From: Citrifermentans bremense R1
GTDB lineage: Bacteria; Desulfobacterota; Desulfuromonadia; Geobacterales; Geobacteraceae
DNA length: 64,000 nt
Direction of reading: 5' to 3'
NCBI RefSeq assembly: GCF_000426865.1
Contig: NZ_KE384581.1
Span: 216,478-280,477 of the forward strand
Part shown: piece by piece, positions 9,538-17,590 of the stretch
How positions within the stretch are numbered: the first letter of the stretch is position 1
Layout: each line of letters starts with the position of its first letter
The notes under the pieces: model-generated
The model's input: the letters and a program-made list of their open reading frames with translations, nothing else
Database searches by the model: none
Told to the model about the DNA's origin: nothing
Position numbers and translations under genes: made by a program

Positions 9538-10365
9538 ATGTCTCACCCGTATCTCCCCCGCGGGGTCGTTTTGGCCTTGCTCTTTCTCCTTTTATCCTGG
9601 CAGCCGGCTGCCGCGGAAACCATCAGGCTCAACGGTACCGGGTGCGGGGTAACCCTGATGAAGCCTTTGATCGCCTCCTTCCAGAAGAGCCACCCGGAGA
9701 TCAGCTTCGAGGTGCAGAAAAGCGTCGGTTCCGCCGCGTCGCTCAAGGCCATCGCCAAGGGTGCGCTTGACGTCGCCGTTCCCGGCCGCGAGCTCAAACC
9801 GCAGGAAAAGGTAGCGGGAATCGCCTGGTACGAGTACGGCAGGACCCCCTACGCCGTGGTCACCCACCACGACACCAAGCTCGACAACGTGACCACCGGG
9901 CAGCTTGCCGCCATGTACTTCGGGACCCATGGAGAGTGGGCGGACGGCGACTTCGTACGCGTGGTCCTGCGTCCCAAGGAAGACATCGACACGGCGGTGC
10001 TCCGTTCGCTCTCCCCGGAGATGGACCGCGCGGTCACCGCGGCGCACGCGCGACCGGACATGCTGATGGGCATCACCGACCAGGAGACCTTCGACCACCT
10101 CAAGAAGACCGCAGGAACCATCTCCTTCATCCCCCTGATCATGCCTCTTTCCGAGCCCGGCACAGTCAACGTCGCGCGCCTGAACGGGGTGGCGCCGACC
10201 CTGTCCAATCTCTCGGATGGGAAGTACGGCTACGCCAAAAAGATCCTGGTGGTGACGAAGAAAAACCCCTCCCCCGGGGTGAAGGCGTTCGTGCAGTTCC
10301 TGGAGTCCAAGAAGGCGCGGGCAATGGCGCAGAAGCTCGGGTTGCTTCCGGCCGCAGGGAAGTGA
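9538..10365 (+). CDS. PstS-like periplasmic substrate-binding protein (first copy)
   Basis: Secreted binding protein of 275 residues in the phosphate-binding-like (PBP) superfamily. The signal peptide (residues 1-26) ends QPAAA-ETIRL. The mature part begins with an IRLNGTGCGVTLMKPLI segment like PstS, followed by the SVGSAASLKAIAKGALDVAVPGR lobe. No permease or ATPase gene is nearby. Instead a paralog and a GGDEF/EAL protein follow, so it may serve ligand sensing rather than transport; that role is inferred. The ribosome site AAGGAG precedes the ATG. Confidence 0.8.
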   Translation: MSHPYLPRGVVLALLFLLLSWQPAAAETIRLNGTGCGVTLMKPLIASFQKSHPEISFEVQKSVGSAASLKAIAKGALDVAVPGRELKPQEKVAGIAWYEYGRTPYAVVTHHDTKLDNVTTGQLAAMYFGTHGEWADGDFVRVVLRPKEDIDTAVLRSLSPEMDRAVTAAHARPDMLMGITDQETFDHLKKTAGTISFIPLIMPLSEPGTVNVARLNGVAPTLSNLSDGKYGYAKKILVVTKKNPSPGVKAFVQFLESKKARAMAQKLGLLPAAGK

Positions 10366-10406
10366 CACGGGGGAAGGACTAGCCCGCATCTAACGACAAA
10401 TGAATC

Positions 10407-10530
10407 TCGTTCCCAAGGCGTTCCCAAGGTTCACCTTGGGAACGCAATGCCAGTTGAAGCTCCAGCTTCCGTCGGGCGCCAAGCTGGAGCTTGCGCTGCC
10501 TTGGGTTCCCAAGCTGGAGCTTGGGAACCA
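10407..10530. repeat. Intergenic palindromic repeat built on GTTCCCAAG/CTTGGGAAC
   Basis: A nested set of inverted repeats: GTTCCCAAGG, CACCTTGGGAACGCAATG, AAGCTGGAGCTTG and GTTCCCAAGCTGGAGC, ending GCTTGGGAACCAGAAAAA. A related copy lies at 39797-39898, with the shared segments CTTGGGAACGCAATGCCAGT and CTGGAGCTTGGGAACCAGAAAAA. It sits between the two binding-protein paralogs and is not coding. This is a REP-like dispersed element. Confidence 0.8.
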
Positions 10531-10700
10531 GAAAAATGAACTTTTGCAAAAGAATGCTGGCAGGCAATTAATGAAGCTGGAGCCGGGCGCTATTCATGAT
10601 AAAATACCTCAAGCGGGAATGCCCCGGGGCCGATACGTTGAAAGGCATGTTCCGACCCGTTTCGGGCTCATTCTGAAAGGATAATCGACGAGGAGGTTGC

Positions 10701-11534
10701 ATGAGCATGGTAGAGAAGCGGTTCATCCCCATAGCGTTGGTCCTCTGTCTGGCACTGGGACGGGGACAGGCGGCACCGGCCCAGGAGATTGTAAGGCTCA
10801 GCGGCACGGGAGCGGGAGTGGCCCTGATGGCGCCGCTCGTCGAGGCGTTCGAGAAGGAGAATAAGGGGATCAAGGTCCACCTGGAGAAAAGCCTGGGGAG
10901 CACGGCCTCCATAAAGGCGACGGGCAGGAGCGCGCTGGACCTTGCCATTTCCGGGCGTCCGCTGAAGCCGGCCGAGAGCGCGGAGGGGCTGGTCCAGCTC
11001 GAATACGGCAAGAGTCCTTTCGTGGTGGTGGCCCATGCCGGTACCAAGCAGAGGAACATCTCGCTGAAAGAGGTGATCGACATGTACTCCGGGAAGATCC
11101 CCAAGTGGCCCAACGGCGACTACGTCCGCGTGGTGCTGCGCCCCAACGAGGATGTCGACACCAAGCTCGTGCGCGCCATCTCGCCCGATATGGACATGGC
11201 CGTGACAGCCGCACAGGCGCGCAAGGACATGCTGCTCGCCATCACCGACAACGATGGGTTCGACGCGTTGAAAAGGACCCCGGGGACGATCGCCTTCCTG
11301 GCGCTCACCCTTCCCCTCTCCCAGCCTGGGAGCGTCAAGGTCCTGCGCCTGGACGGCATGCAGGGAAGCGTCGCCACCCTGGCCGGGGGGAAGTACCCCT
11401 ACGTCAAGCCGCTCTACCTGGTGACCAGGAAAGAGAACTCCGCCGCGACCGAGAAGTTCGTGAAGTTCCTCTACTCTAAGAAGGGAAAGTCGCTGGCAGT
11501 CAGGTACGGGCTGCTGCCGACCGGGAATAAATGA
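10701..11534 (+). CDS. PstS-like periplasmic substrate-binding protein (second copy)
   Basis: Paralog of the 9538-10365 protein (277 residues) with the same order of motifs: IVRLSGTGAGVALMAPLVEAF, KSLGSTASIKATGRSALDLAISGRPLKP, then FVVVAH and YVRVVLRPNEDVDTKL. The signal peptide spans about residues 1-28 and ends before QEIVRL. Its stop overlaps the next start by four bases (ATGA). It is therefore translationally coupled to the membrane GGDEF/EAL protein, and it may present a ligand to that protein's periplasmic loop. That link is inference. Confidence 0.8.
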   Translation: MSMVEKRFIPIALVLCLALGRGQAAPAQEIVRLSGTGAGVALMAPLVEAFEKENKGIKVHLEKSLGSTASIKATGRSALDLAISGRPLKPAESAEGLVQLEYGKSPFVVVAHAGTKQRNISLKEVIDMYSGKIPKWPNGDYVRVVLRPNEDVDTKLVRAISPDMDMAVTAAQARKDMLLAITDNDGFDALKRTPGTIAFLALTLPLSQPGSVKVLRLDGMQGSVATLAGGKYPYVKPLYLVTRKENSAATEKFVKFLYSKKGKSLAVRYGLLPTGNK

Positions 11535-13759
11535 CCCAGGAAAGCCAAAACATCCGGCGCAGGACCACCTTCATCGCGCTGATCGTCTCCACGATGCTGA
11601 CGGTGGTTCCCCCCGCCATCTACTTCGTCATGTCCTTCTCTCATATGAAGGGCGTGGTCGAGGCCGAAGGGGAAATCAACGCCCGCCTCGTCGGGGCGCT
11701 CGTGGTGGCGAACCCCCAGATGTGGGAGTTCGAGGAACTGCGCCTCAAGGAGTTGCTCGGGCGTCGCTCCAAAGCCGGGGTGAAGGAAATAAGAAGGATC
11801 TACAACCTGAAGCACGAGGTGATCGCTGAGAGCGGAGAGCCGCTGCCGCGGCCGGTCTTCGCCCTCTCCTTCTCCGTTCACGACGCAGGGCACGAGGTGG
11901 CCTTGCTCGAGGTCTCCCGCTCTTTGCAGCCGGTTCTGCTCAAGACGCTCCTGGCCCTTTTGGGGGGCGCCCTCGTGGGGGCATACGCCTTTTTCCGGCT
12001 GAGGACCGTGCCGCTGCGCGCACTCGACGAGGCGTACCGAGTCCTGAAGCAGAGCGAGGAGAAGTACCGCTCCGTGTACGAGTCGCTCAACGAAGGGCTG
12101 GCGCTGTACCGGGCCTCCCGTCGGGAGGACGGCACCGCCGACCTGGTCCTGACCGACGTGAACCCCGCCGCCATCAACGTGTTCGGCTTCAGCAGGGACG
12201 ACATCGGCGGCTGGATCAGCGAGCTTCTGGACGGCCTCTTCGAGGAATGCGCCGAGCAGGTCTTCGGGGCGCTGCAGGCCCGGGGCGAGGTGAGCCTGGA
12301 ACTGGAGCAGAACTCCACCGGCCGCATCTTCTCGCTCACCGCGTTCCCCATGGGGTACGGCATGGTGGCGACGCTCCTTGAGGACGTGACGGAGAAGAAA
12401 AGGACCGCGGAGCAGTTGGAGCGGCTCGCCTACTACGACAGCCTCACCGGGCTTTTGAACCGCCGCATGCTGTTGGACCGGATGGAGCAGGCCATCGGGA
12501 CCGCGCAGCGTGAGGGGATGAAAGTGGCCACGCTCTTCATGGACCTGAACGGCTTCAAGGTGATCAACGACACGCTCGGGCACAAGGCGGGGGACCAGAT
12601 ACTTGTCGAGGTGGCAAAGCGCCTGCAGAAGATGGTGCGCAAGAGGGATACTCTGGCGAGGCTTGGGGGGGACGAGTTCGTGGTGGCGGCGACCTTCGAG
12701 AAGGACGAAAACGCGAGCGCCATCGCCAAGAACCTGATCAACGCCATCACCCCGGTTTACCAGGTCTGCGACCGGGAGGTCTACGTGGGGGCGAGTGTTG
12801 GGATCTCCATTTTCCCCGACGACGGGGATGTACCCGAGACCCTCTTGAAGAACGCCGACATCGCCATGTACAACGCCAAAAGACAGGGGCAGGGCGGCTT
12901 CTGCTTCTACAGCGCGCAGCTGAACGAAAGGCTGCACGAACGGATGCAGCTGGAATTCAAGCTGAGGGGGGCCGTGGAGCGCGAGGAATTCTTCCTGGAG
13001 TACCAGCCCATCCTGGACAGCAAGACCGGGCGCATCACCGCGGTGGAGGCGCTGTTGCGCTGGAACGACCCGGAAAAGGGGAGGGTGATGCCCGACTCCT
13101 TCATCCCGCTCGCCGAGGATACCGGCGTCATCCTCCCACTTGGGGAATGGGTGCTCCGCACTGCCTGCGCCAAGCTCAGGCAGTGGCAGGACGCAGGGGT
13201 CATGCCGGTGCGGATGGCGGTGAACATCTCGGGGAGACAGTTCACCCAGGGGGACCTGGCGAAGACGGTGGAAGATGCCCTGCTGCAAAGCGGCGTCCAC
13301 CCCTCCTGGCTGGAGCTGGAATTGACCGAGACCTGCCTGATTAAGAACGTCGAGGAGACGGTGAAAAAGCTCTGCCGCCTCAAGGGGTTGTGCGTCTCCA
13401 TCTCCATCGACGACTTCGGGACCGGCTACTCCTCGCTGCAGTACCTGAAGAACTTCCCCATCGACCACCTGAAGATCGACAGGGGGTTCATCAACAACGT
13501 CTGCGAGCTCCCGGACGACAGGGCCATCGTGGACGCCATCATCGGCATAGCGAAGGCGATGGATCTCCACGTCATCGCGGAAGGGGTCGAGACGAGGCAG
13601 CAGGCGGAGCACCTGATGCGGCGCGGCTGCGACGAGTTCCAGGGGTACTACTTCTACCGGCCGCTCCCCGAGGAGAAGCTCCTGGAGGTGCTGGCGAGCA
13701 AGGCCGCCGCGGGCCTTCCCGCCGGCGAAGACGCCGACTGGCTGGAGCTTCAGGCCTAG
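11531..13759 (+). CDS. Membrane PAS-GGDEF-EAL c-di-GMP enzyme
   Basis: Inner-membrane c-di-GMP turnover protein of 742 residues. A transmembrane helix at about 13-35 and a second at about 137-157 enclose a periplasmic loop of about 100 residues. A PAS-like domain (about 175-290) follows, then a GGDEF domain with intact LGGDEF near residue 380 and an EAL domain with intact EALLRW near 500 and DDFGTGYSSL near 630. Both catalytic signatures are preserved, so synthesis, hydrolysis or both are possible. It overlaps the upstream binding-protein gene by four bases, which suggests the periplasmic loop reads that protein. An intrinsic terminator follows at 13849. Confidence 0.93.
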   Translation: MTQESQNIRRRTTFIALIVSTMLTVVPPAIYFVMSFSHMKGVVEAEGEINARLVGALVVANPQMWEFEELRLKELLGRRSKAGVKEIRRIYNLKHEVIAESGEPLPRPVFALSFSVHDAGHEVALLEVSRSLQPVLLKTLLALLGGALVGAYAFFRLRTVPLRALDEAYRVLKQSEEKYRSVYESLNEGLALYRASRREDGTADLVLTDVNPAAINVFGFSRDDIGGWISELLDGLFEECAEQVFGALQARGEVSLELEQNSTGRIFSLTAFPMGYGMVATLLEDVTEKKRTAEQLERLAYYDSLTGLLNRRMLLDRMEQAIGTAQREGMKVATLFMDLNGFKVINDTLGHKAGDQILVEVAKRLQKMVRKRDTLARLGGDEFVVAATFEKDENASAIAKNLINAITPVYQVCDREVYVGASVGISIFPDDGDVPETLLKNADIAMYNAKRQGQGGFCFYSAQLNERLHERMQLEFKLRGAVEREEFFLEYQPILDSKTGRITAVEALLRWNDPEKGRVMPDSFIPLAEDTGVILPLGEWVLRTACAKLRQWQDAGVMPVRMAVNISGRQFTQGDLAKTVEDALLQSGVHPSWLELELTETCLIKNVEETVKKLCRLKGLCVSISIDDFGTGYSSLQYLKNFPIDHLKIDRGFINNVCELPDDRAIVDAIIGIAKAMDLHVIAEGVETRQQAEHLMRRGCDEFQGYYFYRPLPEEKLLEVLASKAAAGLPAGEDADWLELQA

Positions 13760-13784
13760 AGGCAAGGTCAAAGGCGCAGCACGC

Positions 13785-13820
13785 GGATAGGACGGATAGG
13801 ACGGATAGGACGGATAAGGC
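13785..13820. repeat. Short tandem repeat, 9-bp unit
   Basis: Three exact copies of GGATAGGAC (13785-13811) are followed by a degenerate fourth (GGATAAGGC). It is intergenic and noncoding. Copy number may vary between strains. Confidence 0.8.
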
Positions 13821-13848
13821 GATACAGGCGGAATAAAGGCTAAACGAA

Positions 13849-13879
13849 AAAGGGGGGCTCTCAGGAGCCCCCTTTTTTT
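13849..13879. terminator. Bidirectional intrinsic terminator
   Basis: GGGGGCTC (13853-13860), loop TCAG and GAGCCCCC (13865-13872), with an A-run on the left and seven T residues on the right. It serves the GGDEF/EAL gene on the plus strand and the small zinc-ribbon gene on the minus strand, whose stop codon lies in the T-run. Confidence 0.9.
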
Positions 13880-14021
13880 ATTCGCCGCAGCCGCACCCTT
13901 TGTTTTTGGGGTCGAGCGGGGTTTTCTTGCCGCACTTCTGGCACCGCCAGAAGAGGCCCCCTCAACCGGGTATCAGCACCATGAGCCCCTGGCAATCGGG
14001 GCACTGTTGTTCGTTTTTCAT
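13878..14021 (-). CDS. Small zinc-ribbon protein with in-frame UGA (candidate selenoprotein)
   Basis: A 47-residue reading frame interrupted by one TGA at codon 20 (13962-13964). Before it reads MKNEQQCPDCQGLMVLIPG; after it reads GGLFWRCQKCGKKTPLDP and the tail continues to CGCGE and TAA. Both halves are in one frame and together give CxxC...CxxC zinc-ribbon pairs. A good ribosome site (GGAGAA) lies 5 bases before the ATG. Just after the TGA, CTTCTGGC-GGT-GCCAGAAG forms a perfect 8-bp stem with a GGU loop that starts 16 bases after the UGA, the layout of a bacterial SECIS. Either the UGA encodes selenocysteine or the gene is a fresh nonsense pseudogene. It lies 19 bases after the FAH-family gene. 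Confidence 0.6.
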
Positions 14022-14040
14022 CCGATTCTCCTTTTTCTAT

Positions 14041-14697
14041 TTATTTGACCGAGACCTGCAGTCTCCCCACTTGGGTAATTTCGGCGACGACGCTGTCCCC
14101 GCTTTTGATCGGGCCGACGCCGGCCGGGGTGCCGGTCAGCACCAGGTCGCCCGGCTCCAGGGTGAAGATGGAGGAGAGGTAGGAGATGAGCTCCGGGATG
14201 CGGTGGATCATGAGGCCGGTCGAGCCGTCCTGCCGCTTGACCCCGTTGACGCTGAGCGTGATGGTGAGCGCCTGCGGGTCGGCCACAGCGCCTGCCGGCA
14301 CGAAGTCGGAGAGGGGGCAGGCGGTGTCGAACCCCTTGGCGATCTCCCAGGGGAGCCCCTTTTTCTTCTGCTCCGCCTGCACGTCCCTGAGGGTCAGGTC
14401 GATGGCGACGCCGTACCCGGCCAGGTGGCCTAACGCCTGCGCGGGGGGGATATTGCTCCCGCCGGTGCCGATCAAAAGCGCCAGCTCCGCCTCGTGGTGG
14501 CAGTCGCTGGAGTAGGGGGGGATCACGATCTCTTCCCCTTCGCCGATGACGCTGGAGGCCGGCTTCATGAAGATCACCGGGCGTTCCGGGGTCTCGTTCC
14601 CCAGTTCCTTGATGTGGTCGGCGTAGTTCCTCCCGATGCAGAGGATCTTGCCGATCCGGTACTCTTTTGCTGCTCCCTTGACCCTTGCCGTCTTCAT
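14041..14697 (-). CDS. Fumarylacetoacetate hydrolase family protein
   Basis: Metal-dependent FAH-fold enzyme of 218 residues. This family includes acylpyruvate hydrolases, oxaloacetate decarboxylases and related C-C bond hydrolases. Visible signatures are ILCIGRNYADHIKELG, PVIFMKPASSVIG, the metal-binding region with HHEAELALLIG (His and the Glu pair), and LTGTPAGVGPI near the C-terminus. The ATG at 14697 has GAGGAG five bases upstream; a longer frame extends to 14802 but overlaps the radical SAM gene. The substrate is not evident from sequence or neighbours. Confidence 0.92.
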   Translation of the reverse strand: MKTARVKGAAKEYRIGKILCIGRNYADHIKELGNETPERPVIFMKPASSVIGEGEEIVIPPYSSDCHHEAELALLIGTGGSNIPPAQALGHLAGYGVAIDLTLRDVQAEQKKKGLPWEIAKGFDTACPLSDFVPAGAVADPQALTITLSVNGVKRQDGSTGLMIHRIPELISYLSSIFTLEPGDLVLTGTPAGVGPIKSGDSVVAEITQVGRLQVSVK

Positions 14698-14714
14698 GTT
14701 TCTCCTCGCTTTAG

Positions 14715-15671
14715 CTAGCCGTTCACCGCGCGCATCTCGCAACCCACCCGGCACCCCTGCCAGCTCCCGCGCCTTTTCAGCTCGTTCACCACCGCGTACC
14801 ACATCTGGTTGTTCTTCAGGTTCCAGTTGGGGGCGACCCGGATGGAGAGGGGCGCCGAGCCGTAGAGCCTCTGGATCGAGACCCTGGGCGAGAGCTCTTC
14901 CAGGAAGTCGCAGGCCGCAGCTACGTATTCGGCAAGCGAGATGGGGAGGTAGCTCCCGTCGCGGTACATGCGGGCGAGCTTGGTTCCCTCCACCGCGTGC
15001 AGTTGGTGCAGCTTTACCGCGGTCACCGGGAGCGAGGAGATGAGACGCGCCCCCTTGACGAAGCCGCTCCTTTGTTCCCCGGGAAAGCCGTAGATGAGGT
15101 GGGTGCAGATGTCGATGCCGCGCCCGGCAAGCCGGTCCACGGTCGAGAGGTACTCGGCGAAGCTGTGGCCGCGGTTGATCCCGGTGAGGATGGCGTCGTC
15201 GATGGACTGAAGCCCGAGTTCCACGCAGACGTAGCGGTCGCGGGCAAGCTCGGTCAAAAGCGCCACGGCGTCGTCGTCGATCGAGTCGGGCCTGGTGCCG
15301 ACCGAGATCCCCACTACGTCCGGATGCGAAAGGGCGCGACGGTACAAATCGGAGAGCTTCTCCACCGGCGCGTAGGTGTTGGTGAATTTCTGGAAATAGA
15401 CGATGAACTTCTCGCTCGCCAGGCGGGTCCGGTGGTAGGCCATCCCGGCCGCCATCTGCTCCTCGATGGGGATGACGGCTACCGTCTCCTTGGGGGAGAA
15501 CGAGCTGTTGTCGCAGTAGATGCAGCCGCCGGTGCCGCGGCTGCCGTCGCGGTTGGGGCAGGTGAAGCCGCCGTCCACGTTCACCTTGGAGACGCGGCAG
15601 GAAAAGCGCCTTCTCAGGTAGGAGCCGTAGGAGTTGATGCGGAGCTCGCTATGGATGGGGGAATCGGCCAT
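14715..15671 (-). CDS. Radical SAM protein, YhcC/TIGR01212 type
   Basis: Radical SAM enzyme of 318 residues. The [4Fe-4S]-binding cysteines are in CPNRDGSRGTGGCIYC, the spaced CxnCxxC pattern of the TIGR01212 (YhcC) group rather than the classical CxxxCxxC. Typical segments SYGSYLRRRF and VGTRPDSIDDD are present. The substrate is unknown in the family. The start ATG at 15671 lies one base after the thiE stop codon, so the gene is cotranscribed with the thiamine genes. Confidence 0.9.
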   Translation of the reverse strand: MADSPIHSELRINSYGSYLRRRFSCRVSKVNVDGGFTCPNRDGSRGTGGCIYCDNSSFSPKETVAVIPIEEQMAAGMAYHRTRLASEKFIVYFQKFTNTYAPVEKLSDLYRRALSHPDVVGISVGTRPDSIDDDAVALLTELARDRYVCVELGLQSIDDAILTGINRGHSFAEYLSTVDRLAGRGIDICTHLIYGFPGEQRSGFVKGARLISSLPVTAVKLHQLHAVEGTKLARMYRDGSYLPISLAEYVAAACDFLEELSPRVSIQRLYGSAPLSIRVAPNWNLKNNQMWYAVVNELKRRGSWQGCRVGCEMRAVNG

Positions 15672-15672
15672 G

Positions 15673-16329
15673 TCAGTCGGCGTGCTCCAGGGGGGGGAGA
15701 AGGGCGATGAGCTTCTTCGCTGCCTCACGCGGGTCGGCTGCGGAGAGGACGGCGGAGATGAGCGCGACGCCGCGCACGCCGCAGCCGGCTGCCTCGGCGC
15801 AGTTCTCCTTTTTGATCCCCCCGAGCGCGAAGACCGGGACCTGCAAAAGCCCCGCCACGGCTTGAAGCTTCGCGGTCCCCACCGGGTCGCCGTAGGAGGC
15901 CTTGGAGGGGGTGTAGTAGACCGGGCCGAAGGTGATGAAGTCGGCCCCCATCTCCTGGGCGGCGATGGCCTGCGCCTTGTTGTGGCAGGAGACCCCGATC
16001 AGCTTCCGCTCTCCCAGAATCCGCCGCACCTTGTAGATGGGCATGCTGGCGCTTCCTATGTGCACGCCGTCGGCGTCGACGGCGAGCGCTATGTCGGCGC
16101 GGTCGTTGATGATGAGCTTCGCGCCGTAGCGCGAGGTGAGGCGGCGCAGCTCGTGGGCCGTCTCGTAGAGTTCCTTGCTGGAGGCATCCTTGTCGCGGTA
16201 CTGTACCGCGCGCACTCCCCCCTTGAGAGCTTCCTCGACCACGTACTCGAGGGGGCGCCCCTGCGTCTCCTCCCTGCCGGTGATCAGGTAGAGGTTGAAG
16301 TCTATCCAGGGTGATTCCAGCTCTTTCAC
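15673..16329 (-). CDS. thiE: Thiamine phosphate synthase
   Basis: Joins the thiazole and pyrimidine phosphate moieties to make thiamine monophosphate. The protein has 218 residues and a TIM-barrel fold with [40 protein letters not shown] and VSCHNKAQA. The phosphate-binding VFALGGI and end-of-barrel [10 protein letters not shown] are present. The GTG start overlaps the thiG stop by four bases (GTGA). Confidence 0.95.
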   Translation of the reverse strand: MKELESPWIDFNLYLITGREETQGRPLEYVVEEALKGGVRAVQYRDKDASSKELYETAHELRRLTSRYGAKLIINDRADIALAVDADGVHIGSASMPIYKVRRILGERKLIGVSCHNKAQAIAAQEMGADFITFGPVYYTPSKASYGDPVGTAKLQAVAGLLQVPVFALGGIKKENCAEAAGCGVRGVALISAVLSAADPREAAKKLIALLPPLEHAD

Positions 16330-17108
16330 CCGATGAGCCCAGCCAAGGGGGAGGAGGCGCTGGCGTAGAGCTTCCTGGGGATGCGCCCGGCCAGGTAGGC
16401 GAGCCTCCCCGCGCGCACCGCGCAGTTCATCGCCTCTGCCATGGCGACCGGGTCCTTGGCCCCGGCGATGGCGGTGTTCATGAGGACGCCGTGGCAGCCG
16501 AGCTCCATGGCGATGGCAGCGTCCGAGGCGGTCCCGACCCCAGCGTCAACGATGACCGGCACCTTGACGCTCTCCAGGATGATCTGGATGTTGTAGGGGT
16601 TGCGGATGCCGAGGCCGCTTCCGATGGGCGCTCCCAGCGGCATCACCGCGGCGCATCCCATGTCCTCCAGCTTTTTGCAGATGATGGGGTCGTCGCTTGT
16701 GTAGGGAAGGACGGTGAACCCCTCGGCCAGAAGCACCTTGGCCGCCTTCAGGAGCTCCTCGTTGTTGGGGTAGAGCGTCTTCTCGTCCCCCAGCACCTCG
16801 AGCTTCACGAAATCGGAAAGGCCGGCCTCGCGCGCCAGGCGGCAGGTGCGGATGGCGTCCTCGGCGGTGTAGCAGCCGGCGGTGTTGGGAAGGAGCGTGT
16901 ACTTCTTCAGGTCGATGTGGTCGAGCAGCGACTCCTTGCTGCGGTCCGAGATGTTGACCCTTCTCACCGCCACGGTGATGATCTGCGCCCCGGAAACCTC
17001 GATGGCGCGCACCATCTGCTGGAAGTCGGCGTATTTCCCGGTGCCGACCATGAGGCGGGAGTCGAATTCGCGTCCTGCAATAACGAGCTTGTCGTTTGTC
17101 TGGGTCAT
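16326..17108 (-). CDS. thiG: Thiazole synthase
   Basis: Forms the thiazole phosphate ring from deoxyxylulose phosphate, dehydroglycine or iminoglycine, and ThiS thiocarboxylate. It has 260 residues and a barrel fold with [33 protein letters not shown], the Schiff-base lysine region FVKLEVLGD, and [15 protein letters not shown]. The ribosome site GGAGAA precedes the ATG. It lies downstream of thiS and overlaps thiE. Confidence 0.96.
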   Translation of the reverse strand: MTQTNDKLVIAGREFDSRLMVGTGKYADFQQMVRAIEVSGAQIITVAVRRVNISDRSKESLLDHIDLKKYTLLPNTAGCYTAEDAIRTCRLAREAGLSDFVKLEVLGDEKTLYPNNEELLKAAKVLLAEGFTVLPYTSDDPIICKKLEDMGCAAVMPLGAPIGSGLGIRNPYNIQIILESVKVPVIVDAGVGTASDAAIAMELGCHGVLMNTAIAGAKDPVAMAEAMNCAVRAGRLAYLAGRIPRKLYASASSPLAGLIG

Positions 17109-17177
17109 CTCGATTCTCCAATTATCTGTTTCCGGGAAGGATCCGGGGGGCGCCGGCCCGGGTGCGGCGGACGCTCG

Positions 17178-17405
17178 TCATCCTGCCTTGGGCAGGGAAG
17201 CCGGAAGGCTTCCTCCTCCCACGAACTGGACTATCTCCAGGGTGTCTCCCTCTTTGAGGTCCGTGGTTTCGTACTGCGCCTTGGGAAGGATCTCCAGGTT
17301 CAGCTCGACGGCGACCCGGCGCGGGTCGATGCCCAGGGAGAGGAGGTACTCTTGAACGTTAAGGGGATCGATGGATACGGCTTCGCCGTTGGTGGTGATG
17401 TTCAC
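17178..17405 (-). CDS. thiS: Sulfur carrier protein ThiS with C-terminal extension
   Basis: Ubiquitin-like sulfur carrier of thiazole synthesis, 75 residues, starting at a GTG with GGAG five bases upstream. The beta-grasp body runs through EIVQFVGGG at about residue 65. In canonical ThiS the Gly-Gly is the exact C-terminus, because it is adenylylated and thiocarboxylated. Here ten more residues (SLPASLPKAG) follow. Either a protease removes them, or a different glycine arrangement is used, or this copy is impaired. No thiF-like gene is nearby. Confidence 0.88.
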   Translation of the reverse strand: MNITTNGEAVSIDPLNVQEYLLSLGIDPRRVAVELNLEILPKAQYETTDLKEGDTLEIVQFVGGGSLPASLPKAG

Positions 17406-17492
17406 TGCTGCTCCGGTATTGCGCGCGGCTGTTAGCGGTTCTCCCCCGCCGGGGCCTTCTCAGGGCCCGCGGGGCGAGGGGACGAATGCCGT

Positions 17493-17521
17493 AAACTATC
17501 AATATGCCTTGCCGCTGTCAA
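17493..17521 (-). promoter_or_regulatory. Possible promoter of the thiSGE operon
   Basis: On the minus strand TTGACA (17521-17516), 17 bases and TAGTTT (17498-17493). The leader would be about 80 bases and contains a GC-rich GGGCC-CTGAGAA-GGCCC hairpin. Confidence 0.45.
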
Positions 17522-17578
17522 TCGTTTTCTTCCGCGCAGTTGCGCTGCCGCGAGGGGGAGGAAGGGGGAATGGTCGTC

Positions 17579-17588
17579 TTGTATACAG
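17579..17588. promoter_or_regulatory. TTGTATACAG palindromic site upstream of the thiS promoter
   Basis: TTGTATACAG is a near-perfect palindrome of the TnGTnnACnA class bound by some GntR/FadR-type regulators. It lies about 60 bases upstream of the thiS -35 box and just after the stop codon of the heme-sensor kinase. The same decamer recurs before sfrB at 22985-22994. Confidence 0.35.
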
Positions 17589-17590
17589 GG

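Noticed and set aside
11471..13771. A 766-codon open frame antisense to the GGDEF/EAL gene.
   Set aside because: Antisense shadow of an intact GGDEF/EAL gene, with no motifs and no ribosome site.
17406..17490. TPP riboswitch upstream of thiS (a CTGAGA motif is present in the leader).
   Set aside because: The second conserved half (ACCUGAUCUGGAUAAUGCC-like) is missing and the leader is only about 80 bases; CTGAGA here is the loop of a simple GGGCC/GGCCC hairpin.
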